Part shown: in pieces, positions 7,479 to 14,405 of the stretch
Layout: each line of letters opens with the position of its first letter
Numbering within the stretch: position 1 is the first letter of the stretch
Source: Candidatus Nanopelagicales bacterium
GTDB lineage: Bacteria; Actinomycetota; Actinomycetes; S36-B12; CAIYMF01
Assembly (NCBI GenBank): GCA_017882705.1
Contig: JADGOZ010000069.1
Location: 1-40,427 of the forward strand
Reading direction: 5' to 3'
DNA length: 40,427 nt
The notes under the pieces: model-generated
What the model was told of the DNA's origin: nothing
Databases searched by the model: none
Seen by the model: the letters and a program-made list of their open reading frames with translations, nothing else
Position numbers and translations under genes: made by a program

Positions 7479-8978
7479 CTACGCGGTCGTCCAGCCCATC
7501 CCGGAGAAGTCGCCCGGCTGCAGACCGGGGCATGCGACGCGGTAGGCGTCGAGCAGGTGCTGGTCGGCGAGGCTGACGCGCACCGGCCAGCTGCGCGACC
7601 CGCTCGTCAGCGTGAGCGCCACGGTCGGCGGCGGCATCACCGAGCTGCATGCGGCCGCCCAGTCGACGGCCAGTCGGGCGTGGCTGCCTCGGACGTCGGA
7701 CGACACCGTGAGGATCGTGGGGACGGCGCCGTTGCGGATGTCCTCAGGCGCCGTCGCGTCGGCGATCTGCACGCGCTGCGCGCTGGTGGCGACGTCGACC
7801 TGCATCCGGAGCCCGACCATCGTCGGGTCGCCGCCCGGGGGGAGCTCCCGGACGACGGCGTCCGGCGAGTACCCCGCGAGCCGCATGGTGACGGTGGCGG
7901 GCGGGATGCCCGCGCACATCTGGGCGAGCAGGTGGGTCACGGTCGCCTGCTGGGCGGGGGAGAACGGCACGAGGAGCGCCCCGCCGTAGCTGGCGTCGGC
8001 GGGACCGACGGTCGCGAAGAGATTGAGGCCGGCACGCTGCGGCTGCGTGCGGTAGCCCCCGGGGTCGGGCACGTAGGCGTCGTCGAGGCGCGGGTGTGCG
8101 CAGTCCGTCACGCGGATCCGCACCGGCACGACGATGTCGGTGCCGTCGGGAGCGAGCACGAGGTTGCTCGCGATGTGGACCGACGTGCCCGGTCCCGGTG
8201 TGGGCGCCACCATGAGGTCGTGGCCGAAGCCGTTGTGCACCGTGGCCTCGACGGTGAGGACGCGCGGCGCGGGGTCGCCGGTGATGCGCGTGGCCGTGGC
8301 CGGGACGAGCTCGGTCAGCTTCTGCTGCACGCACGGCCCGACGATGCTGTCGACCCAGCTCCCGCCGTCGGCGAGGGGGAGGTCGACGAGCCCTGTCGTG
8401 GTGCGCCCGTAGGCGTCGGTCTGCTCGATGCGCAGCCGGAAGTCCGCCGGCGTGGCCGCCGTCGCGTCACCCTGGTCGCAGCCGACGACGGCGGCGACGT
8501 CCGCGACGGTCGCCCCGTCCTGCGCAGCCGTGGCGGAGTGCGCGTGCGCGGTGGACGCCCGGATGCCCGGTCCCACCACGCTGAGGATGCGCACCGTGTC
8601 GCCGGAGTGCGCCGGGACCGCCCGGTAGGTCGAGACGAGAAGGCCGGTGCCGTCGTTCGTGACGCCGGTGCCGGACCCGTCCGACACCCAGTTGGCGAGA
8701 GTGACCGAGACGGTCGTGTCCTGCGCCGGCGGGCGGCTCCGGACGTACGCAGTCGTGGCGGTGCCGGCGACGAGGACGACCGCGGCGGTCGCGGCGACGG
8801 CCGCGCGGTGCCGACGTAGCCACGGGGTCACGCCGGTGGACTGCAGGCGCTCGGTCCAGGTGACCGCGTCGTTGCCCTCGAGCAGGTCCTCGGGCGGCTG
8901 CACGTCGAGGGAGGAGGCGTGGTCGATCACCGACCCGAGCTCGTCGAGCTCGAGCCGTCCGTCGCCGACGTCCCCCAC
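7479..8978 (-). CDS. Six-cysteine single-pass membrane protein, array copy A
   Basis: I do not recognise this family. The 499-residue protein has a short cytoplasmic N-terminus containing GDGRLELDELGSVIDHASSL (residues 5-24) and STGVTPWLRRHR (47-58), one membrane helix (about 60-78), and a large ectodomain rich in Val, Thr, Ala and Pro that looks all-beta. Its six cysteines (167, 216, 293, 355, 444, 483) are spaced 49, 77, 62, 89 and 39 apart, almost exactly as in copy B, which suggests three disulfides outside the cell. It is the last gene of a minus-strand series beginning with the HAD phosphatase. The GTG start at 8978 has no Shine-Dalgarno sequence but has TACGCT 6 nt upstream. The function is unknown; a surface or envelope role is an inference. 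Confidence 0.85.
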   Translation of the reverse strand: MGDVGDGRLELDELGSVIDHASSLDVQPPEDLLEGNDAVTWTERLQSTGVTPWLRRHRAAVAATAAVVLVAGTATTAYVRSRPPAQDTTVSVTLANWVSDGSGTGVTNDGTGLLVSTYRAVPAHSGDTVRILSVVGPGIRASTAHAHSATAAQDGATVADVAAVVGCDQGDATAATPADFRLRIEQTDAYGRTTTGLVDLPLADGGSWVDSIVGPCVQQKLTELVPATATRITGDPAPRVLTVEATVHNGFGHDLMVAPTPGPGTSVHIASNLVLAPDGTDIVVPVRIRVTDCAHPRLDDAYVPDPGGYRTQPQRAGLNLFATVGPADASYGGALLVPFSPAQQATVTHLLAQMCAGIPPATVTMRLAGYSPDAVVRELPPGGDPTMVGLRMQVDVATSAQRVQIADATAPEDIRNGAVPTILTVSSDVRGSHARLAVDWAAACSSVMPPPTVALTLTSGSRSWPVRVSLADQHLLDAYRVACPGLQPGDFSGMGWTTA

Positions 8979-8984
8979 GCGCGC

Positions 8985-8990
8985 AGCGTA
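8985..8990 (-). promoter_or_regulatory. -10 box of array copy A (leaderless)
   Basis: TACGCT on the minus strand lies exactly 6 nt before the GTG at 8978. The same hexamer at the same distance precedes copy B, so each copy seems to carry its own promoter in addition to any read-through from upstream. Confidence 0.55.
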
Positions 8991-9021
8991 CGTGCCGGTG
9001 CGCGCCCCTGCGCCGCCGATG

Positions 9022-10518
9022 TCAGCCGGTCGCCCAGCCGAACTGGGCGAGGTCGCCGGGCACCGTGCCCGCCGGGCAGGCGGCGGTGTAGGCGCGGGCG
9101 AGCTGCGCCTGCCCGAGGTCGACGCGGTAGGGGTACGTCGTGCCGTTCGCGTTCACGACGAGCCAGGCCAGCGGCGGTCCGACGACCGAGCTGCACTGCG
9201 CCGCCCAGTCGACGCTGACGACGACGCGACCGTGGCTGACGTCGGTCTTCACGGTCGAGACCGTCGCCGGGCCTCCGGCGACGTAGGCGCCGAACGGGAA
9301 CGAGCCGTCGGAGAGCACCACGCGCGATCCCGGCGTACGGATCTCGACCTGCGCGCGCAGGACCACGCCGTCCTGCGGAGTGGCGAAGCCGTACGCCGCT
9401 CCGGCTGCAGCCGGCTCCGGCACCGCCGACAGGACGCGCGCCGTCACCCCGGGCGCCCCGGCGCACATCTGGCGCTCGCCGGCAGCGATCGCCGCCCGCT
9501 GCAGGGGCGTCCACGTGACGAAGATCCCCGCGCTGGTCTGACCGCCGGTGGACGGCGTGGTGAACAAGCTGAGGTCGTTGGGCACGGTCCGACCGGGTCC
9601 GATGCCGTTGCCGACGTACGCCGGAGGTCCCACGACCTGAGGCGTGCAGTCGTCGAGCTGGATCGCGACGTGCTGGACGGCGCTCTCCCCGGACAGGAGG
9701 TCGGTCTGCTCGACCGTCGGTTCGACGGCGGTCGACGTGCTGCTGACGCCCTCGATCCGGAGGTTCTGCTCGAGGCCGTTGTGCAACGTGATGTCGGCGT
9801 GGACGACGCGCCGCGCGACGTCGGTGCGCAGCGCGACCTCGGTGACGGTGACGGACTCGCCCACCCGGGTCTGGAAGCAGTTCTGCGCGGATGTGTCGGC
9901 GAGCTGCGCGGCGACCGGGCTGGGCAGGGTCAGCTCGCCGACCGTCACGCGGCCGTAGCCGTCGGTGCGCCGCGCGCGGAGGTGGTAGTCCGCGAAGGTC
10001 GCGGTGAAGGAATGTGGGTCGTCGCACCCGGGCACGAGGAACACGTCGACGACTCCAGCAGCGGTCGCGCTCAGGTCCGGCACCGCGGTGCTCGCGCGGA
10101 TGCCAGGTCCGGCGATGCCGAGGACATCGATCGTGTCGCTGTCGTTGCCCTTCTGGATCCTCAGGGCGAGGGAGAGGCTCCCGTCGTAGGTGGTCCCTGG
10201 CACCTGCTGCGCCGTGCCGTCGGCCGTGGCGTCGGACACCTCCGCGGCGATCGCCGGATCGAGGGGAGGCGGCTGGCTCCGCGCCCACCCGATGCCGAGG
10301 ACGGCCACCGCGACAGCGACCGCCGCGGTGATCCCGAGCGCGAGCGCGTGGCGGCCCACCCACGGGGCCACGCCGCTGGACTCGAGGCGCTCGCGCAGGG
10401 TCGGCCGCTCGTCACCCGTCAGCACGTCCTCGGGCGCGGTCGGACCCAGCGAGGAGGCGTGGTCGATGACCGAGCCGAGCTCGTCGAGCTCGAGCCTGCC
10501 GTCGCCGCCGTCCCCCAT
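9022..10518 (-). CDS. Six-cysteine single-pass membrane protein, array copy B
   Basis: This 498-residue paralogue of the downstream gene is not a family I can name. The cytoplasmic N-terminus is nearly identical to copy A (GDGRLELDELGSVIDHASSL at residues 5-24), followed by SSGVAPWVGRH (47-57), a membrane helix at about 60-78, and a Cys-containing ectodomain. Cysteines 165, 214, 291, 352, 442 and 481 align one-to-one with copy A, and motifs around them are shared (GPGIRAST, VDWAA-CSS, and AACP against VACP). The rest of the ectodomain has diverged strongly. It lies 43 bp upstream of copy A. The ATG at 10518 lacks a Shine-Dalgarno sequence and has TACGCT 6 nt upstream. The conserved inner tail with a variable outer part suggests a shared intracellular partner and different external ligands (inference). 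Confidence 0.85.
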   Translation of the reverse strand: MGDGGDGRLELDELGSVIDHASSLGPTAPEDVLTGDERPTLRERLESSGVAPWVGRHALALGITAAVAVAVAVLGIGWARSQPPPLDPAIAAEVSDATADGTAQQVPGTTYDGSLSLALRIQKGNDSDTIDVLGIAGPGIRASTAVPDLSATAAGVVDVFLVPGCDDPHSFTATFADYHLRARRTDGYGRVTVGELTLPSPVAAQLADTSAQNCFQTRVGESVTVTEVALRTDVARRVVHADITLHNGLEQNLRIEGVSSTSTAVEPTVEQTDLLSGESAVQHVAIQLDDCTPQVVGPPAYVGNGIGPGRTVPNDLSLFTTPSTGGQTSAGIFVTWTPLQRAAIAAGERQMCAGAPGVTARVLSAVPEPAAAGAAYGFATPQDGVVLRAQVEIRTPGSRVVLSDGSFPFGAYVAGGPATVSTVKTDVSHGRVVVSVDWAAQCSSVVGPPLAWLVVNANGTTYPYRVDLGQAQLARAYTAACPAGTVPGDLAQFGWATG

Positions 10519-10524
10519 GCGGGC

Positions 10525-10530
10525 AGCGTA
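10525..10530 (-). promoter_or_regulatory. -10 box of array copy B (leaderless)
   Basis: TACGCT on the minus strand lies exactly 6 nt before the ATG at 10518, with sequence context nearly the same as at copy A. Confidence 0.55.
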
Positions 10531-10566
10531 GGTCGCCGCCCGCCCCGCGGTCCCGCCCGGTGCGGA

Positions 10567-11324
10567 TCAGGCGGCCGGCGTCGCCCCGGGCGTCACGGCG
10601 CCACAGCCAGGCACCTGCACGACGGACGCCGGCGCGCACGCCGCGTCCACCGCGGCGCGCAGCCGGGCCGCGTCGAGCGGCAGCTCGAAGGGATGGACGA
10701 AGCGGTCCGCCGTCGTGACCCGTACGGCCATGGACGTCGGGATCCCGCGGCCGCGGTCGTCGCAGGTGGTCCCGGTGAACGTCACGGGCAGCCGCCCGGC
10801 CCCGCCGTCGAGCTGTGCGGGGGCGAGCACCCAGCGCACGCCCGGCACGAGCGAGTCGGTCGTCGCGAGAGTGGAGTCCGCGCCGGCCGGCGGCCCGGTG
10901 AAGTGCTCGCGCCCGAGCGTGACGCCGATACCGGACGTGCGGACGTCGTAGGTTCCCGTGACGAGCCGGCTCCCGTCGATGCTGCGCGATCCCGCCACAT
11001 CGACCAGCCGCGCCGAGATGGTCGGCGCTGCGACGCACGCCGTCGAGAGCCGGTCGGCCAGCTGCGCGACGGTCCAGGGCAGGGCATAGGACGCGAGCGT
11101 CCACTCGGACCCGAGCCCGAGCCGCACCGTCACGCCCGACATCGCTGGGGGTACGACGTATCCCGGGCCGAACACGGGTCCCGGCAGCTCGGTCAGGGCA
11201 GTCGGTCTCGGCGTTACCGCGCAGTCGTGGACGAGCAGTCGGGTCGCGACCGTGCCGTCGAGCGGCGTGTGCGCAGGCTCGTCGGTGGCGTGAGCTCGAG
11301 CCGGCCCTCGTCGGGGTCGGTCAT
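10567..11324 (-). pseudogene. Decayed copy of the six-cysteine membrane protein (copy C)
   Basis: An ATG at 11324 opens with MTDPDEGRLEL, matching the family N-terminus, but the frame then runs into unrelated residues and a TAA after 36 codons. In another frame, the C-terminal part of the family resumes just before the third cysteine (LLVHDCAVTPRP) and continues to the stop at 10567, keeping counterparts of cysteines three to six (TACVAAP, TTCDDRG, AACAPASV). The membrane helix and roughly 270 codons are gone, and the two pieces are out of frame. A shorter frame from an ATG at 11175 gives 202 residues but would lack any export signal. The simplest reading is an internal deletion plus frameshift. 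Its position between intact copies B and D, in the same direction, shows the array once had four members. Confidence 0.72.
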
Positions 11325-11390
11325 GCGCCCGTCACGCGACGACGGTAAGCGCCGCGAGGCCGTCCGGCACCAGGGAAGGCAGGTCCGGTC

Positions 11391-12893
11391 TCAGGGGGCC
11401 AGGGGGTCCAGCGACGGTCCGCACATCCTGCGCAGGGCATCGCGCAGGGGAGCGCCGGCGAGGGCCAGGGAGTAGGGGCGGCGCTCGGCGACGGAGCCCG
11501 CGCGCACGAGGTTGACCGAGAGGCGGGGGAGCCCGGACGCCAGCAGGTCGGCGCACTTCGGCAGCTCCCAGGTGGCGTCCAGCTCGCCGGTTCCCCCGGT
11601 CAGGTGGACCGGGCTCGCCAGCGGGGTGAGCGTGCCTGCGGCGGTGCGCAGCCCTTGGCCGACCTCGATCAGCGCGGCGTCCCGCGCGCGGACGACCAGC
11701 GTCAGCTCGAGGCTGCCGGCAGTGGTCTCGCCGCCACCGCTGTGCACGATCGCCCGGGTCACGGTGGCCGAGGGCGCCGGACCGGAGCAGACGTCGGCGA
11801 ACGCCTTGTCGACGCGGGCCAGCAGCGCGGTGCCGACCGGCACCGAGAACGTGTTCCCCACCGTGTCCGCGGCGTTCGGCTCGGTGTCCTCGGCTGCGAA
11901 CGACGTGCGCAGCCGCAGCCCGCCGGACAGGGCCCCAGCCGGGCTCGCGCAGTCCTGCAGCCACACCCGAGCGCGCAGCGACGAGCTGCCACCGGCCGCC
12001 AGATCGGTCGGCGCGTGCATGTTGACCAGCCATGGCAGAGCCCGGGTGGAGACGCGCAGTCCCTGCCACGACCGGACCGCTGCGTTCGTGAGCACGACGT
12101 CGAGGTCGGCCGCCGCCACCCCCGCCACCGGCGTGATCCGCATCGACGACACGTCGAGCTCGCGGTCGGCGACGGCCTGCAGGCAGGTGGAACGGACGAG
12201 CTGCGCGAGCCGCTGCGCGCCCACGAGGCGCACCGGGTCGCTGCGGGTCTCGCCCTCCGGGGCGATGCGTCGCACGACCACGCCGAAGTCGGCCGGCTCC
12301 GCGGCGATCGCCGCCGTGGCAGACCCGGGCGACGTGCAGTCGAGCGCGGCCGAGACGGTCGCGACGGAGTCGGTGAGCGACGTGTCGACGAGGGAGACGC
12401 GCCCGGAACGGGGGGCCGACAGGCCCGGTCCGGTGAGCTGCACCAGCTCCACCGCGACCCCGGTCCGTTCCACGGACGCCACGGCGACGGTGAGCGTGAG
12501 CCCGACCACGTCGCCGTCCTCGGCGTCGACCGTCACCTGCTCCTGGTCGGATCCGCTCGTCTTCACGAGCAGGAGCGGGGAGTCCGGCAGCGGCACGGGT
12601 CGCGAGACCCACCACCAGCCGGCGGAGCCGAGGACGATCGTGGCGAGCACGCCGACCGCGAGGACGACGGTGCGGTGCCGGCGTACGAACGGGGCGACGC
12701 CCGTCGACTCGAGGAAGCGACGGACGTGCTCGGACAGCAGCGAGCGCCCGGGGTCGGCCCCGATGACGTCGAGGTCGAGCGGGGCGTCGAGGCGGTCGAG
12801 GTCGAGCCGGCCGTCCAGGCCCGGGCCGGCGGGGTCCGTCGTGGCTCCGGGGCGCGACGAGGCGGTGCTGCCGCCACGCTGCGCGTCGGGCAC
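11391..12893 (-). CDS. Six-cysteine single-pass membrane protein, array copy D
   Basis: This is the most divergent intact member, 500 residues. The N-terminus is longer and Pro/Asp-rich, with LDGRLDLDRL at residues 26-35 matching the inner motif of copies A and B, then STGVAPFVRRHR (63-74) and a membrane helix (about 75-96). Six ectodomain cysteines (186, 237, 315, 369, 447, 491) keep the order and rough spacing of A and B (51, 78, 54, 78, 44). The GTG at 12893 follows GAGAGGA and lies 17 nt past the HAD stop, so unlike A and B it is probably co-translated with the phosphatase. Family membership is clear from the cysteine pattern and the juxtamembrane motif; function is unknown. Confidence 0.85.
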   Translation of the reverse strand: MPDAQRGGSTASSRPGATTDPAGPGLDGRLDLDRLDAPLDLDVIGADPGRSLLSEHVRRFLESTGVAPFVRRHRTVVLAVGVLATIVLGSAGWWWVSRPVPLPDSPLLLVKTSGSDQEQVTVDAEDGDVVGLTLTVAVASVERTGVAVELVQLTGPGLSAPRSGRVSLVDTSLTDSVATVSAALDCTSPGSATAAIAAEPADFGVVVRRIAPEGETRSDPVRLVGAQRLAQLVRSTCLQAVADRELDVSSMRITPVAGVAAADLDVVLTNAAVRSWQGLRVSTRALPWLVNMHAPTDLAAGGSSSLRARVWLQDCASPAGALSGGLRLRTSFAAEDTEPNAADTVGNTFSVPVGTALLARVDKAFADVCSGPAPSATVTRAIVHSGGGETTAGSLELTLVVRARDAALIEVGQGLRTAAGTLTPLASPVHLTGGTGELDATWELPKCADLLASGLPRLSVNLVRAGSVAERRPYSLALAGAPLRDALRRMCGPSLDPLAP

Positions 12894-12910
12894 GGCGTCG
12901 TCCTCTCGGC

Positions 12911-13714
12911 TCAGGCGCTGCCCCGGCGACGGCTGGCGTACCACGCGAGGCCGAGCGCGACCGTCGCCGCCGCGCCCATGAGCGCGTTGCGGCGGTTGTC
13001 GGGCGTGTTGACGACCGCGATGCGCTGGCGGACGGTCGGCATCGCGACCGGCCGGGCGAAGTCGACGACCGGCCAGTCGCGCTCGACCGCGATCTTGCGC
13101 AGCGGGGCGTCGGGGTTGACGCAGACAGGGTGCCCCACGATCTCGAGCATCGGTAGGTCCGTCATCGAGTCGGTGTAGGCGTAGCAGTCGGCGAGGTCGT
13201 AGCCGTTCTCCTCGGCGAGGGCGCGCATGGCCTCCGCCTTCCCCTCGCCGTAGGCGTAGAAGAGGATCTCGCCGGTGTACTTCCCGTCGACGATCTCGAC
13301 CTGGGTGCCGATGGCGCGGTCGACGCCGAGGCGCTCGCCGATCGGCTCGACCACCTCGGTGCCCGACGAGCTGATGATGATGACGTCGCGGCCGGCCTCC
13401 TTGTGCTCCTCGATCAGGTCGACCGCCTCCTCGTAGACGAACGGGTCGACGATCTCGTCGAGGGTCTCGGACACGATCTGCCGCACGGTGTCGACGTCCC
13501 AGCCCTTCACGAGCTCGGACATGTAGTGGCGCATCGTCTCCATCTGGTCGTGGTCGGCACCGGAGGAGAGGTACGTGAACTGTGCGTAGGCGCTCTTGAG
13601 CACGTCCGCGCGCCCGAGGAGGCCGCCCTTGTAGAAGGGGCGCGCGAAGGCGAGGGAGCTCGACTTGGCCAGGATCGTCTTGTCGAGGTCGAAGAAGGCG
13701 GCGCTGCGGGTCAT
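12911..13714 (-). CDS. HAD-IB family phosphatase with C-terminal membrane helix (SerB-like)
   Basis: This 267-residue HAD hydrolase has motif I FFDLDKTIL with nucleophile D9 and acid/base D11, a motif II region IIISSSGTEVV, and a late motif YTDSMTDLPML. A single hydrophobic helix near the C-terminus (LMGAAATVALGLAWYA) followed by SRRRGSA suggests it is held at the membrane facing the cytoplasm. The substrate is unknown; the subfamily includes phosphoserine phosphatase-like enzymes. It is the first gene of the minus-strand series that includes the six-cysteine proteins. The ATG at 13714 is fixed by TACCAT 6 nt upstream. From memory, the homologues are Rv3661 and SCO3558, the latter linked to morphological differentiation. 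Confidence 0.93.
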   Translation of the reverse strand: MTRSAAFFDLDKTILAKSSSLAFARPFYKGGLLGRADVLKSAYAQFTYLSSGADHDQMETMRHYMSELVKGWDVDTVRQIVSETLDEIVDPFVYEEAVDLIEEHKEAGRDVIIISSSGTEVVEPIGERLGVDRAIGTQVEIVDGKYTGEILFYAYGEGKAEAMRALAEENGYDLADCYAYTDSMTDLPMLEIVGHPVCVNPDAPLRKIAVERDWPVVDFARPVAMPTVRQRIAVVNTPDNRRNALMGAAATVALGLAWYASRRRGSA

Positions 13715-13720
13715 GCCTCG

Positions 13721-13726
13721 ATGGTA
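13721..13726 (-). promoter_or_regulatory. -10 box of the HAD gene (leaderless)
   Basis: TACCAT on the minus strand lies exactly 6 nt before the ATG at 13714. The divergent arsR promoter and its dyads begin 24 bp further on, so the ArsR-type repressor could affect both directions. Confidence 0.55.
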
Positions 13727-13750
13727 GGCGCGTCGCCGACCGAGGGAATC

Positions 13751-13780
13751 GCAAAGAGTTCTTTGCAAAGACTCCTTTGC
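13751..13780. promoter_or_regulatory. Double overlapping dyad, probable ArsR-type operator
   Basis: Two dyads of the form GCAAAG-N4-CTTTGC (13751-13766 and 13765-13780) overlap by a shared GC and repeat at 14 bp. They are strikingly A+T-rich against the background. The stretch covers the expected -35 region of the repressor gene, ending 4 bp before its -10 box. This is the expected site for autorepression of the arsR-MFS pair. Confidence 0.75.
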
Positions 13781-13784
13781 GATG

Positions 13785-13790
13785 TACAGT
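13785..13790 (+). promoter_or_regulatory. -10 box of the arsR-MFS operon (leaderless)
   Basis: TACAGT lies exactly 6 nt before the ATG at 13797. Together with the adjoining dyads it forms a compact repressible promoter. Confidence 0.65.
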
Positions 13791-13796
13791 GAGGCC

Positions 13797-14405
13797 ATGA
13801 CGCCGAACGAGCCTGTCCCCACCGTCCGGCTCGACGCCCAGTCGCTGCGCGGCCTCGCGCACCCGCTCCGGGTGCGGCTGCTCGGCCTGCTGCGGATGGA
13901 CGGCCCGGCCACCGCGAGCGGCCTGGCGGCCGTCGTGGGCGAGTCGAGCGGGGTCACCAGCTACCACCTGCGCCAGCTCGCGGCGTACGGCTTCGTCGTC
14001 GAGGACGACGCGCCGCACGCCTCGAAGAAGGAGCGCTGGTGGAAGGCCGCGCACCGCACCACCGTCCTCGAGACGCTGCCCGACTCCGACCCCGGCACGA
14101 CGCTGCTCGTCGACGAGTACTTCCGGTCGATCGCGTGGGCCTACTCCGACCGTGTCCTGCGCTTCGCCGACGGTCTCGCGTCCACCCGCGACGAGCTCGG
14201 CGGCGAGTGGGGCGCGGTCGCCGACCTCTCCGACTGGATGCTCGAGCTGACGCCCGAGGAGGCCGACGAGGTCGGTCGGCGACTGCACGCGGTGGTGGAC
14301 GAGTACCGGATGACCGACCCCGCGCGTCCTCGAGCGGCGGGCACCGAGCGGGTCGTCGTGCAGCTGCAGGTGATGCCCACCGTGACGCGAGGAGCCACGT
14401 CGTGA
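13797..14405 (+). CDS. ArsR-type winged-helix repressor
   Basis: This 202-residue protein has an N-terminal winged helix (about residues 14-85: LRGLAHPLRVRLLGLL, ATASGLAAVVG, GVTSYHLRQLAAYGFV, then a KKERWWK wing) and a C-terminal helical region of about 100 residues. No cysteine metal-binding motif is present, so a small organic ligand is more likely than a metal. The ATG at 13797 is preferred over an in-frame ATG 15 nt earlier because TACAGT is placed 6 nt upstream of it. It overlaps the MFS gene by 4 bp (GTGA) and has a double dyad in its promoter. It probably represses itself and the exporter until a substrate of the exporter binds. Identity of that ligand is unknown. Confidence 0.92.
   Translation: MTPNEPVPTVRLDAQSLRGLAHPLRVRLLGLLRMDGPATASGLAAVVGESSGVTSYHLRQLAAYGFVVEDDAPHASKKERWWKAAHRTTVLETLPDSDPGTTLLVDEYFRSIAWAYSDRVLRFADGLASTRDELGGEWGAVADLSDWMLELTPEEADEVGRRLHAVVDEYRMTDPARPRAAGTERVVVQLQVMPTVTRGATS

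Noticed and set aside
10567-11175. A separate 202-residue gene starting at 11175
   Set aside because: It has no signal peptide or membrane helix and matches only the C-terminal half of its neighbours; family sequence continues upstream of this ATG, so it is part of a decayed copy.
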